Below the pieces are notes generated by a model. The model searched no databases. It had not been told where the DNA came from and saw only the letters and a program-made list of their open reading frames with translations. This document shows, piece after piece, positions 41,546-51,744 of a stretch of 64,000 bases of DNA. This DNA is from Rhynchopus sp. YZ270_cl-10 (taxonomy: Eukaryota > Euglenozoa > Diplonemea > Diplonemida > Diplonemidae): positions 1,488,001-1,552,000 of the forward strand of contig OZ037857.1 of assembly GCA_964035575.1 (NCBI GenBank), read 5' to 3'. Position 1 is the stretch's first letter. Every line of letters starts with the position of its first letter. Made by a program: the position numbers and the translations under genes.

Positions 41546-43651
41546 ATGCGCACTCTATCGGTGTTGACGACAGTGCTGGTGGTGATGCTTGCTCAGCTTG
41601 TCCATGCAGAGGATGTGCACACAGAAGAGCACGCCTCACACTCACACTCAGAGGAGCATGTGGGAAACGAAACGCACTCGGGTGAGCACGTTTCACACTC
41701 TGAGGAACACACAGGCGAACATGAGTCTCACTCAGCAGAGCACACAGACGAGCACCACTCAGTGGAAGCTAACGAAACCCATTCGGCGGGCCACACTGAA
41801 GAGCACACCGGCGAGCACACAGGCGAACACACAGGCGAGCACTCCTCGCACTCGGAGGAGCACACCGGCGAGCATGCTTCGCACTCAGAAGAGCATACTG
41901 GAGAACACTCGTCGCACGGACACTCAGAGGGTCACACTTCACACTCCGGAGAACACACGTCGCACACAGGTGGACATGCTTCACACTCAGAGGAGCACAC
42001 TTCACACACTGGAGAACACGCGTCGCACGGACACTCTGATGAGCACGAAGAGACGTTTGCAGGCTTCAACGCAACGTCTGTGGAGGAGCTGCAGGAGAAG
42101 TACGATGCGAACAAGGACCACGAGCTGAACAGAACAGAGGTGTTTGTGTTGTGGCGGGACGTGCTCGGGCAGGACCTTCTGGAGAGCCAGCTTGCGTGTG
42201 TGGAGGACGTGCTGAGCCACACACACGAGGCTGGACACGTGCGCACACTTGGGAGTGCGGAGATGCACTTCCTGCTTGTGAACGCGGCGCTGGTGAAGGC
42301 GTACCAGGTGTGCGAGCACAGCTACACGTCTGCAGTGGAGAAGCTGATGGAGATGGCGGGCGGCAATGCAGCGGGTCTGGAGGTGTCGGATGTGAAGATG
42401 CTGTACAGGCTGATCATGAGCTCGTCCGCGCCTGGTGTTGCGCTTGAGGACGACCACTCGGACCACGCACACGGGCGTGTGGCGGACGTGCTTGTGCGTT
42501 CGGGACAGCTGCTTGCAGAGGATGACCACGACCACGAGGGGGAACACGAGCACGCACACGAGTGTCAGGGATACAGCAAGATTGTGTCGACTGTGGACGA
42601 GAAGGACACGCTGTCTGCGGCAGATGTGACGTCAGTGGTGGAGGCTGTGCTGTTGGACAAGGTGAACGGATGTGTCTCGGACACAGACGATTGCTCACGT
42701 CCGTCACGCAGTGAGAGGTACGGGTACACTGTGTTGGCTGTGTCGCTTCTGACGTTCCTGTCGATTGTGCTTGTGATTGTTGCAGTGCCGCTGCTGATGG
42801 CACACCCGATTGTGCTGCAGGTGATGTTGTCGTTCGCGATTGGTGCACTTCTGGGAGATGCATTTTTCCACATTGTTCCGATCCTGATGGGTGTGCACGG
42901 AGGTGTCTCGGAGGGTCTGAGTGATGCGGACATCAACGGGAGACTTGCAGTTGCCTTGGCCACGGTTCTTGTGTTCTACTGGGTGGACGCTGTGAGCAGG
43001 ATTGTGCTGGGTGGCGAGTCTGTGCATGAGAAGACACACCACCACGAGCAGATCCACGAGCAGGAGCAAGCAGCATCCCCCACTGAGCCAGCGAACGTGG
43101 ACGAGGAGAACGTTGCAAAGGACGCTGCTCCCGAGAAGGAGAAGCCAGGTTGGTTCAGCTGGACACCGATGGCACAGGTGGGCCGTATTGCGTGGGTGGT
43201 GGTGATTGCGGACGGCTGCCACAACATCACGGACGGGCTGTCGATCGGTGCGTCGTTCTCTCGCAGCAAGTCGCTTGGTCTGTCGACGTCGCTTGCGGTG
43301 TGCTTCCACGAGATCCCACAGGAGGTGGCGGACTTTGCGATCCTGCTGAGCTCTGGGATGTCGCCTCTGCAGGCAGTGGTTCTGAACGGGCTGTCTGGTG
43401 CGACAAGCATCGTTGCAGGCATCATTGCGTGCATCATCGGCGACTCTTCGAAGGATGCGGAGCCGTGGATGTTGGCGGTGACGCTGGGCTCGTTTGTGTA
43501 CCTTGCACTGGGTGTGGTGCTGCCGGAAGTGCTTGAGGCAGAGAAGGGACAGCACTCTGTCCTGAACATGGTCATGTGCTCGTTGGGGATGGCTGCAGGG
43601 GCAACTGTCCTCTGGATTATTGCCTACACAGAGGACCACGGCAGCTGCTAG
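41546..43651 (+). CDS. LIV-1-type ZIP zinc transporter with His-rich ectodomain
   Basis: ZIP (SLC39) proteins move zinc or related metals into the cytosol. 701 residues, one exon. A signal peptide (TLSVLTTVLVVMLAQLVHA) leads into ~150 residues of His/Glu-rich tandem repeats built on HTGEHASHSEE, then an ectodomain with a further His patch (DDHDHEGEHEHAHE). About eight helices start near residue 391. Core motifs are CHNITDGLSIGAS near 558 and CFHEIPQEVADFAILL near 587. Animal LIV-1 members have HEIPHE; here the second His is Gln. The loop before the core is His-rich (HEKTHHHEQIHEQEQ). ATG at 41546 is chosen because the signal peptide starts there. Location is likely plasma membrane or secretory pathway; direction and metal are inferred from family. 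Confidence 0.92.
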   Translation: MRTLSVLTTVLVVMLAQLVHAEDVHTEEHASHSHSEEHVGNETHSGEHVSHSEEHTGEHESHSAEHTDEHHSVEANETHSAGHTEEHTGEHTGEHTGEHSSHSEEHTGEHASHSEEHTGEHSSHGHSEGHTSHSGEHTSHTGGHASHSEEHTSHTGEHASHGHSDEHEETFAGFNATSVEELQEKYDANKDHELNRTEVFVLWRDVLGQDLLESQLACVEDVLSHTHEAGHVRTLGSAEMHFLLVNAALVKAYQVCEHSYTSAVEKLMEMAGGNAAGLEVSDVKMLYRLIMSSSAPGVALEDDHSDHAHGRVADVLVRSGQLLAEDDHDHEGEHEHAHECQGYSKIVSTVDEKDTLSAADVTSVVEAVLLDKVNGCVSDTDDCSRPSRSERYGYTVLAVSLLTFLSIVLVIVAVPLLMAHPIVLQVMLSFAIGALLGDAFFHIVPILMGVHGGVSEGLSDADINGRLAVALATVLVFYWVDAVSRIVLGGESVHEKTHHHEQIHEQEQAASPTEPANVDEENVAKDAAPEKEKPGWFSWTPMAQVGRIAWVVVIADGCHNITDGLSIGASFSRSKSLGLSTSLAVCFHEIPQEVADFAILLSSGMSPLQAVVLNGLSGATSIVAGIIACIIGDSSKDAEPWMLAVTLGSFVYLALGVVLPEVLEAEKGQHSVLNMVMCSLGMAAGATVLWIIAYTEDHGSC

Positions 43652-44596
43652 TCGCGCACTCCTTCTATTATGATTGTTACCACCTTTCACCACAGCTCCG
43701 CTGTGAACATCTAACGGACGTTTCTCTTCACAAGGGAAGTGCAGTGTTGTGCTTTCCCCCTTACGTCTTTGCTCTCTTCCACCCCTCTTATCATTTTATA
43801 GCAACTTTCTATTTTGTTTCCGTTTTTTGGACACAGACAAAATCCACATACGCACACCGCTAAATAGAGCCAATGCACGTTTTTGTACGCCACAGTGTTA
43901 ACCGATTCGCGATTTTCTTGCTTGTTATCAACTGGGCTTTATTTTCTTGTTGAAAACTAGCCGGAATAGTGCGGTCGGTGCTATTGAGGTGTTCTCTTTT
44001 GTTGTTGATACGTGTTTTGGCGTTAAGGTGTGCGAGGTTTTTGGTACATTCACTTTTTTTTATATGTACGAAAAGCTTCACCTCTTTACATTCCCCTTTC
44101 GACACTTCGCAGGAACCTGCCCTGTGCATGCGTCCACACCTTTTCCTTCGACGCCCTGCGTTCGTTGAATCCTCTTTATTCATTCTTCCCAAAATTATTG
44201 ATGGGTGGCGAGAGCACCGTCAAGTTTTCTGTTCTTTTTTTTACTATTCTTTTTTAACCATGTATTGCGAGACATCGAGGGGGAGAGTGAGAAGGTTCCA
44301 CCTAGTTTGTGGTTTTGTTTACGATGATCTGTGGGTATGTCAAATGGCTGAGACGGTGTGGGTGCTTTTGTTGTTTAGTGGAGACTCTTCGGAGGCTTTG
44401 CAAAGTATGTTCATTTGCTCATCACATACTCAGGTGTGTCAAAGGCAAAAGCCGAATCCATCGGTTTCCCCCGCAGGGTCAACGGAAAGAACGCCGCAAA
44501 ATATGTGCAAAATAAGTTAATCGGCTCATAAGGAAAACAAAGCCCCCCTCAGCTTCAATAAGAAAGGAATCAAATCCATACATTTTTTTAAAGATG

Positions 44597-44632
44597 TGTA
44601 TGCCCATGAGCATGTTCATCTTTCAACTTTTC
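44597..44632 (+). repeat. Hairpin mini-repeat, family 2
   Basis: TATGCCCATGAGCATG stem-loop, then TTCATCTTTCAACTTTTC. The stem bases differ from 6161 but still pair. Confidence 0.65.
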
Positions 44633-44647
44633 TTTTGTTTTGTTTTT

Positions 44648-44686
44648 TAGGTGGCCAAGAGGCTTCGATGGGCTCATCTTACAAAA
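44648..44686 (+). repeat. Hairpin mini-repeat, family 1-like
   Basis: AGGTGGCCAAGAGGCTTCGA then TGGGCTCATCTTACA and an A run; GGCC/GGGCT partial stem. Confidence 0.45.
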
Positions 44687-44742
44687 AAAACTTCCAACAA
44701 TTCTTCAACAACGAAAAAAAAAAATTTTTTTTTTTTTGACGA

Positions 44743-44792
44743 CGTGTCTGCATCCCAGATGATGTCCTACACGTTCCCAACTTCACTTCCCC
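44743..44792 (+). repeat. Dispersed repeat, family 3
   Basis: CGTGTCTGCATCCCAGATGA then CACGTTCCCAACTTCACTTC. Confidence 0.6.
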
Positions 44793-45547
44793 CAGTACTA
44801 CCAAAAAATTTTTTTTTGCGTGGAGATCACACGAAAAAAAAGCGAGGTGACTACACGTTGTCAATTCATCAATTCATCAAAAAAATAAGAAAAAATTGTA
44901 ATGTTGGCTCATTTCAAGCGTTTCGTTCGTTGGTGTCTTATTCGGACGGTCTGAAAAAACAAACCTATCAAACAGACTACAGTATGAGGCAGAATCGACG
45001 AATTTTTAGTATATTTTTTTCGACACCAGGCTTAGGTTTATTGTTACTAAGCTCCCCCTCCTTTTTTTTTCCTCTAAGATGGTGTGCCGAAACCGGTGCA
45101 GTAACCCATTCGTTTACTGCATGGACGGCGCATCATTTGTAAAGCTATGTTCAGAAGAGAAGCCATGCATGCCGTGTGGTGCATTTCATCTCATTCCTCC
45201 CCTCACACACCCACCCACTCCTCCCCCGTTCATTTTTTTTTTCCCACCATTTATTCGATGAACTGTTTTTGTCTCTTCACCTTTATGTCTCTTATTTCGC
45301 CACAGTTTTGCACACCGCATTGTTCCTGTAACACTATTTCACTTCCCTCGGGAAAATGGTCTTAGAAGTGACTTGCGGGGTTGCGGATCTGGAAGCGAGA
45401 GAGAGAAAAAAAAGGGTGGGGCTGAAAAAAAAGCAAAGACCGGAAGTGAACGTTGGGGAGAAGGGTGTGAGTGTGTGTGTTTTTTTAATACCTACAAAGC
45501 GTAGCTTAAAGGAGAAATAGTTCCTCCGATACCGCCAATCACCCCTC

Positions 45548-45615
45548 CAACAGGGTAATTGAGCAATCAACGAATTTTTTTTTCTTTTACTTACCTATCA
45601 GAGTTACTATTTCTT
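45548..45615 (+). repeat. Dispersed block shared with 23211-23300
   Basis: CCAACAGGGTAATTGAGCAA, T run, then TTTACTTACCT and GAGTTACTATTT. Confidence 0.6.
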
Positions 45616-45834
45616 TCCCCCCCCCCCATATTCCTGGGTCCCTTTTTATTGCCTTTGAATTCAAAAATAACAAATGTTTGGGGTAATGTTTTTGTTTTGC
45701 TTGTTTGTGAGGGTGGGGACTTTGTTTGTAAAGTTTACCACCCTTTCTAACGTTCAATTTTTATTCCCCATTTTATGGTACCCTGTTTTTTTCTTTTGCG
45801 CGTTCCAGAAATAAGGTATCTTTTAATTTTGTTG

Positions 45835-45875
45835 ATGTGTGCACGAGAGTCGCACACTTTCTTCACCTTTTCAAT
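45835..45875 (+). repeat. Hairpin mini-repeat, family 2-like
   Basis: GTGC-ACGAGAGTC-GCAC stem-loop followed by a CT-rich tract. Confidence 0.5.
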
Positions 45876-46147
45876 TCTTCTTTAGTTTGCTTTTATGCCT
45901 TTTGGTAGGTGTGTTGGAAGATGGGTGAGGTTAAGAAAGCCTATCCCGTCTTTTGCAACGTTTTTTTTGTTTGTTTGTATTGTGGTCTGCATTTTTTTGT
46001 TCCTTCCTGGGTGGGGTGTGGCGGCCAGCTCTATGGTAGCAGATTGGGTTGTGCACGTCTGCATCACGATAACTCAGGGAAAGAAGCAAATTTTTTGTTT
46101 CAAACACCACAACACTCTCACTGTTTCCTCCCCTCTAGTATTTTGTT

Positions 46148-46188
46148 TAGGTGGCTAAGCAACGGGAGGCTTAGGTTCATCTTCGATT
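46148..46188 (+). repeat. Hairpin mini-repeat, family 1
   Basis: AGGTGGCTAAGC, loop AACGGGAG, GCTTAG, then GTTCATCTTCG. Confidence 0.75.
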
Positions 46189-46209
46189 TTTTGTATACTT
46201 CATAATATT

Positions 46210-46238
46210 ATACTTTCTCTTCTTTGAAGAGAAAGTAT
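46210..46238. repeat. Perfect 13-bp AT hairpin
   Basis: ATACTTTCTCTTC, loop TTT, GAAGAGAAAGTAT. Confidence 0.8.
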
Positions 46239-46301
46239 ATGAAACATATTTTGTATCCTTGCACGCTTATGAAACATTTTTCTTTGTTACGTTTGTAAGT
46301 T

Positions 46302-46361
46302 GGGAACATTTTTGTTGACCATGACCCCTATACCTATGCTCTCAATTTATTGATTGCATAA
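46302..46361 (+). repeat. Block shared with 54699-54753
   Basis: GGGAACATTTTTGTTGACC, a few variable bases, then CTCAATTTATTGATTGCAT. In both places it lies shortly after a family 1 hairpin and just before an inverted repeat. Confidence 0.6.
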
Positions 46362-46380
46362 TATTATGATGAAATACTTG

Positions 46381-46414
46381 CATACTTACTGTCTTTGCTA
46401 AAGTAGTAAGTATG
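46381..46414. repeat. 10-bp hairpin
   Basis: CATACTTACT and AGTAAGTATG flank an inner CTTT/AAAG stem. Confidence 0.75.
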
Positions 46415-46925
46415 TTCTTCCCTTTTTTTGATTTTATATTACTCTCCCCTTCCCTATTTGCCTTCCGTTTTTCCTTCCCTCTTTTTTTGTGACCCTCACA
46501 CTTTTACATTTTTCAGTTGGAAAAAAAACACCCCAAAAAAGATCCCACCAATGACTTCTGTTGTAAAGGATATGTGTAGCAGACGTTTTTTTTTTTTTAC
46601 AACAGAAACCACCTTTTTATTCATCCATTGTGTGTGTTTTGTACCCCTTTTTTTTTTTGCGTTCCAACAATCGTTTTCAGTGAGAGGAGTTGTGGGCACC
46701 TTTTGTGTGAAACAGAGGCACAGAAAGCCTCCTACGTCACACACCCACTGTACACTTCTGTTAAGCTCCCTTTCAAAAAGATCCTGGGAAGAAAACGATG
46801 CACATTTTAGGTTCCAAAAAAGGGGTGCAAAGCGCTTTCAAAAAAAATGTAAAAAAAACAAAACAAAAGAAAAACTGACAAAACAAAGGAAACCGTTTCC
46901 CCCACCCATTTGTGAACCACCTCCG

Positions 46926-47820
46926 TTCTCTTAGGGTATGGACCACTCACCGTCCCACCCTTTGCATGAATCTCGACTGAGATGTGTTTTAGTTTCCAAC
47001 TACTCTTTTTCCTCTATCTGTTCCATTACTGACAGGATCTGCCCGCAATTCATCTTCTGCAGCAGCGTTCGCGTACTCCTGTCCCCCTCTGCTCCGGTCC
47101 TCGCAGATTGTCGAAGTTTATGGCTACATGTTCATTGTCTTGCTCTGTCCATCAGAACTGAGGCCCTCTTGTACATCCTAACGTAGCTTTTGTCTTGGAG
47201 GGTCATAATGTCCAGGTGCATGTGGTGTGTCGTGCTGCAGTTCTGGTGCCATCTCCATCTCGTGCATTGTGCAAGCCTTCCAAGGCGCGGGAATGGTCGT
47301 TAAATTCACCAACAACCACCAGGTTTGGTTCCTGGTTTCCGTATCGGGGCAGACAGACCCAGGATGCGCTTCGCTGCTCTCGTAGGTATAGTAGGGGGAA
47401 CCTGCTGGGATGCATCTCATGCGGAGGGCGTAGCAATGGGGGTGGAAGCGTGTTGATGGGTTCTTCGCCGTGGTTTGCGGTTTGCTCTGTTTCATCTTCG
47501 TTTCGTAAGTTGACTTACGTGTACCCCTCTGCCGATGTTCCTTTTCCTTTGAGAACAATATTGTGTATTCCAGTTGTGTTTGAAAACAACTGGTGTGGGG
47601 AGTGCCATGCCATGGCCATCTGGTAATAGGAATTCAAGGCGGTATGGGTTCTCAAGAAAACTTCTGCTCTCAGAACAATCTTTTGTGGTCTTCGTTCTCA
47701 AAGACTCAATTGCAGGGAGGTCGCTGGCTTTAATTCTGTTGCATTCACCATAATCTTCCACTCTCCGATTTTTTCCAAAGAAAACAGCCCGAAATGAAGA
47801 GTCAATCACTGAGGGCATTT
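46926..47820 (-). mobile_element. Decayed LINE endonuclease-domain remnant
   Basis: Read on the minus strand, several short frames together resemble the endonuclease/exonuclease/phosphatase domain of non-LTR retrotransposons. 47818-47492 contains ASDLPAIESLRTKTTKD and later a GRGV motif. 47436-47203 contains VCLPRYGNQEPNLVVVGEFN followed by DHSR, like the VVVGDFND catalytic core with D changed to E. Further down a NEHVAINFDNL stretch resembles the terminal SDH region but lies after stops. At least two frame changes and several stops separate these pieces, so it is inactive. No reverse transcriptase is seen next to it. Identification rests on short motifs only. Confidence 0.35.
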
Positions 47821-48445
47821 TCCCTTCCTAAGAGTTGAGGGTTTGCCAGGCACCATTGTGATAAAGTAGAGGAGGCTACGCTAAATCTCGTAAAAATCGC
47901 AAAACCTGAAAAAACCTGCAGAATTTTTGGGGCTTTTTTAGGCAAAAAATAGTGAGGGGAGTTGGGTCCAGTCATAGGGGGTATAGCATATTTTTTGTAA
48001 AATTCTTCAAAAAAACGAGGATTTTTGCTGGGTACAATGCAAATTTCAGAAAAATCCCAATTTTCGACGGTCATATTTGGAGCAAATTATCCGCCCACGC
48101 ACCCCGATTTTGTGTCAAAAACCGACTTTGCTCAGAAGTTGTGAGAGGTCCTCCCCTACACTTATTTTCATAAAAGTGGCGACTTGCAGAGCAGTCGTTG
48201 CGACACCGCGACAGAGGTTCCAATTCCATTAGCTATTTCCCTGTTCAAGGCTACCAATCTGACACAAACCACACGATGGAGTGGCCGGACCCTTTTGGCC
48301 GGACCCCGAGTCAGCCCGGCGGACTCGGGGTGAGCGCTCAGTCCGGATTGGACTAGTGAGTACCCCGCGCGGACCCTATTTAGGGTACCCCGGTCCGTTG
48401 CACCACAACCGAGTGTGAGCAATGACACAAGGGGGTATGATTAGT
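47821..48445. other. Spacer with GC-rich hairpin segment
   Basis: No gene seen. 48304-48330 forms CCCCGAGTC/GACTCGGGG around AGCCCGGCG, and 48369-48398 forms CGGACC/GGTCCG with an inner ACCCTA/TAGGGT stem. This GC-rich structured patch stands out from AT-rich surroundings and might be the UTR of a retroelement. Confidence 0.45.
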
Positions 48446-48528
48446 TGCATGACAAGACTAAATAATGACAAGGCCTAACGCCACTTATTATATACAGGGG
48501 TCTTGTCGTTAGTTAGTCTTGTCATGTA
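48446..48528. repeat. Inverted repeat next to the TGTCA array
   Basis: TGCATGACAAGACTAA (48446-48461) pairs with TTAGTCTTGTCATGTA (48513-48528). An inner TGACAAGGCCT pairs partly with AGGGGTCTTGTCG. The stem itself contains TGTCAT, the array unit. Confidence 0.7.
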
Positions 48529-48614
48529 ACTGGTCATGCACCTTGTCATGTCATGTCACTTTACATGTAAAGTACATGTAAAAAAAGTTACATGGAAAGC
48601 ACATGTAAAAGCGC

Positions 48615-48999
48615 ATGTCATGTCATGTCATGTCATGTCATGTCATGTCATGTCATGTCATGTCATGTCATGTCATGTCATGTCATGTCATGTCATGTCA
48701 TGTCATGTCATGTCATGTCATGTCATGTCATGTCATGTCATGTCATGTCATGTCATGTCATGTCATGTCATGTCATGTCATGTCATGTCATGTCATGTCA
48801 TGTCATGTCATGTCATGTCATGTCATGTCATGTCATGTCATGTCATGTCATGTCATGTCATGTCATGTCATGTCATGTCATGTCATGTCATGTCATGTCA
48901 TGTCATGTCATGTCATGTCATGTCATGTCATGTCATGTCATGTCATGTCATGTCATGTCATGTCATGTCATGTCATGTCATGTCATGTCATGTCATGTC
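48615..48999. repeat. Tandem array of about 77 TGTCA pentamers
   Basis: Uninterrupted, perfect 5-bp repeat over ~385 bp. Because 5 and 3 are coprime it is open in all three + frames as repeating MSCHV, so the frames here are artefacts. Imperfect copies (TTGTCATGTCATGTCAC, ACATGTAAAG) lie just upstream and may be the seed. Confidence 0.97.
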
Positions 49000-49909
49000 A
49001 TTTTACTTCACCGTCGTGTATACTCCGGACATGGATACCCACACAGAATACACGGTTACCCAGACATCTGTCAGGCAATCACTGATTCACATTAACACAG
49101 GTCGGGCAGGTGCTGCCTGCCCATCCTCTTTTTCCTGTCTGCTATCGATTCCAGGTTCACAAGGGATACACAAAACCACACAAAGCGCGATCGCGCTTCT
49201 TCGGCAACGTGTCGAAATCAGTGCGTCACACGGCCCTGAGCCCCTCTAAGCCAGTGATGGCCGCAGACGTGTATGCGTCTGCGGACGCTGCAGGTTTTCT
49301 CTTAGTGGCTAAGCCAGGGGACCTGAGGGTTCAACACCGTTGGGACGCATTGAGAGGGCGGGAAGTGTCGGGGACACTGTATGGGCGGTTCTACGCCAAG
49401 TCCGCTCAAAAACCCTTGTAGACGCGGTGGAATGACAGTAAAGGCAAAGCGCCCCATCCACTAGTGGGCCTGCCGAAGGTGTCCTCATTGGTGATGGGAG
49501 ACTGGGTCTAGGAAACCGAGAAAAGGCGACGTGTGGTGTATTAGGTGCCCGCATGCAAATGTGGACTCTGAAGAAGTATTTTCATCATAAGAAGATAAAG
49601 AAGACGAGGCACATGCGGGGGCAGTGCTTTAGTCGAGTCTACGACCGTGTCTAGTGCAGGGCTATTGTAGACTGAGCTGCAAGACCAAGGGTAGGAATTG
49701 GGCATTGCCATCTCTGAAAGTCATACGAGGTGTTTTTTTTTCAAAGGGAGGGACCGGGTGAGGCAGTGACGGCAGATCTGCTCCATCATTTACGCCAGAA
49801 TAATTTCCCTTAACTTTGATCACTCCCCGACCCATTGATGGGCACCTAAGCGCATGACATTGGTCACTACGATCCAAATACGGACTAAAGGTGACCACGT
49901 TGTCTTGGT
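49000..49909. other. Moderately GC-rich stretch, unidentified
   Basis: A + frame from 49110 to 49421 has a stretch ADVYASADAAGFLLVAKPGD that looks protein-like but is not recognised. Given the retroelement-like segment downstream, this may be part of the same decayed element. Confidence 0.25.
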
Positions 49910-50600
49910 TTGGCTGTATGCAAACACAATTACCCTACACAATGCCTGGGTACCAAAGCCCGCCTGCCCTGGGACAAGGCTGCGGACACCCCGTCACTTT
50001 CCGTGGACTTTGACTGGAGCCGGCTCCCCTTGAGGGCGCCTTCGTCGTGGAAATACGGCCCTGAGCGACACACTGCTTTTCTTGCGTGGCTGAGGTCTCT
50101 GGAATTCGTTGAGGACAGCAACAGTTGCATCAGCAACATTGAGCTGGGTATTAGCTTTGGGGTATACTCAGGCATCTCGCTGCGACAGTGCAAACAGGTC
50201 GCCCATGCCCTTTCTGTGCGTGAGCGGGGGAAGGTGATGTCCCTCTGGCTTCGATGGTTCCGGAAGCACTGCACCGAGAACAAGCTGGACTGCCCCGTTC
50301 CCGGAGAGAAAGTGACGATGGTGCACTGCCTACGGCCTATCGGTGCACCTCCGGTCTGGTGGGCACACTCCACGTGCCAAACTCTGCGCCGGCAGCATTG
50401 CCACTATCCTGAAGTACCTGACGAGGTCCATCAGTTCCCTGTCCGACCGTGACTGGGGCACCTGCCCCCTCCCCGCCTACGACACCACCATCACTGCGCG
50501 TGCCGCTCAGTGGACCTCGCCCCGACGACGCCTGCGTAACAATACCGCCACCCCTGCCACCCCTACAAGCCTTGTGCGACGGGGAACGCCAAGGTAGCGC
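49910..50600 (+). mobile_element. Fossil retroelement segment, class uncertain
   Basis: The + frames include a Trp-rich stretch typical of sequence after reverse transcriptase in protist retroelements: FLAWLRSLEFVED, then IELGISFGVYSGISLR and a SLWLRWFRKHC helix. The element is broken and incomplete; no polymerase core or end repeats were found. LINE and tyrosine-recombinase-type elements are both possible. Confidence 0.35.
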
Positions 50601-50906
50601 ATCACCATCGTGTCCCCTCCCGTTCTACCAGAACCTGAGCCGCCTGCACTGCCTGATACAGTGCCCGACAAACCGCCCTGAGCCTGGCCCCACCGCCCCA
50701 AAAGGGCGTCAATCAAGAAGAAAACGCTCAACTTCCCCCGAGCATGAAACGAGAATAAAGCGGACTAGAACCGCCCACCCACAACGTCTGCTTCGCCCCC
50801 ATGTGATGATGGACCGGTGGGGAGCAACCTTAGCGTCATCAGTGCGACATCTCCCACACAGGAGATATCATCAGCGTGTTCATCAGCGGTTACTTAACAG
50901 CGTTTT

Positions 50907-50962
50907 GAAAAGTGGAGTTCATCCTCGGGTGTCCACACTAAGACAACCCAGTTTTCAATATA
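50907..50962 (+). repeat. Dispersed repeat, family 4
   Basis: AAAGTGGAGTTCATCCTCGG then GTGTCCACACTAAGACAACC and CAGTTTTCAA. Confidence 0.7.
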
Positions 50963-51480
50963 AAAAACAGAACACCGGGGAGAGGAGCAAGGTAGCGCTG
51001 CCGCCTCGTGGCAAACTGGTTAGTGCTTTCGCACCGTTCACACTTGTACTGAATATGCGAGACGTCTTCCCAGTTGCACGTCACGTCGATAAAATCCAGC
51101 GCCGAGTTGTACGCACTCCCGATGCTGGACACCATAGTGTTCTCCTGTATGCAGCTGTCAGATGGCGCATGATAGCAAGTAGTAACGCTGCAAACACAAA
51201 AACACCTCCATTTGGAGTTCCGGTAAGCCCCAATTGCATAGGGGGGTTCGGGGGGCGAAGCCCCCCGGCGATTTTTTTTGGCCTGAAATTTGCCTTTGCC
51301 AAAATCAAAAATGAGTTTTGTGAAGGGATTTGCTAAGGAAAACACCCAATAATAGGCCACTGTAGCAGTGCATATGATTCACCCACAGATGCTCAAAACA
51401 TCAAAATTTTGCCGTTTTTTGAATTTTTCGGTGCACAAGGTCCCAAGGTCAGGCCCAAAAAAAAAATTTTTTTTTCCAGG

Positions 51481-51561
51481 CTTGAAAAAGTAGTTGTCGA
51501 AAAAAAAAAATTTTTTTTTTTTTTTTTTTGAAATTTTTTTCTCGACATCTACTTTTCCAAG
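51481..51561. repeat. Long A/T-rich hairpin
   Basis: CTTGAAAAAGTAGTTGTCGA pairs with TCGACATCTACTTTTCCAAG across a long A-run/T-run centre. Confidence 0.65.
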
Positions 51562-51744
51562 CTTGGAAAAAAAACTGATATTTACTGGTATCAACTGGTA
51601 TTAACTGAGATTTGACGTAGCCTCCAGAATATTTTTTTTTCTTCACTTCACTCCAACCACAGAAGCCCCTTTCCAAAATCACCTTTTTGCATTTTTAAAG
51701 GGTAGAATCTTGACACAAAACCATTTTTTTTTTTTTGATGAACC

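Larger units (their letters stand above)
43652..46925 (+). other. Gene-poor AT-rich stretch
   Basis: 3.3 kb without a supported gene on either strand. It contains many A, T and C runs, several hairpin repeats listed separately, and two perfect AT hairpins at 46210 and 46381. Confidence 0.5.
50601..51744. other. Spacer before cyclase gene
   Basis: No supported gene. Contains one family 4 repeat, a GGGGGGC/GCCCCCC hairpin near 51252-51270 and a long A/T hairpin at 51481. CCAACCACAG ends at 51662, 82 nt before the next ATG. Confidence 0.45.

Noticed and set aside
42704-43693. 329-codon minus-strand frame opposite the ZIP gene
   Set aside because: Shadow frame; the ZIP frame has membrane helices and signature motifs.
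48615-48999. CRISPR-like array
   Set aside because: Units are contiguous 5-mers with no spacers, in a eukaryotic setting.
48536-49249. Long overlapping frames of repeating MSCHV on the + strand
   Set aside because: A 5-bp repeat without stops is open in every + frame; these are products of the TGTCA array, not genes.
50449-51336. 295-codon + frame
   Set aside because: Pro/Arg-rich chance frame that passes through a family 4 repeat and a GC hairpin; no domain seen.
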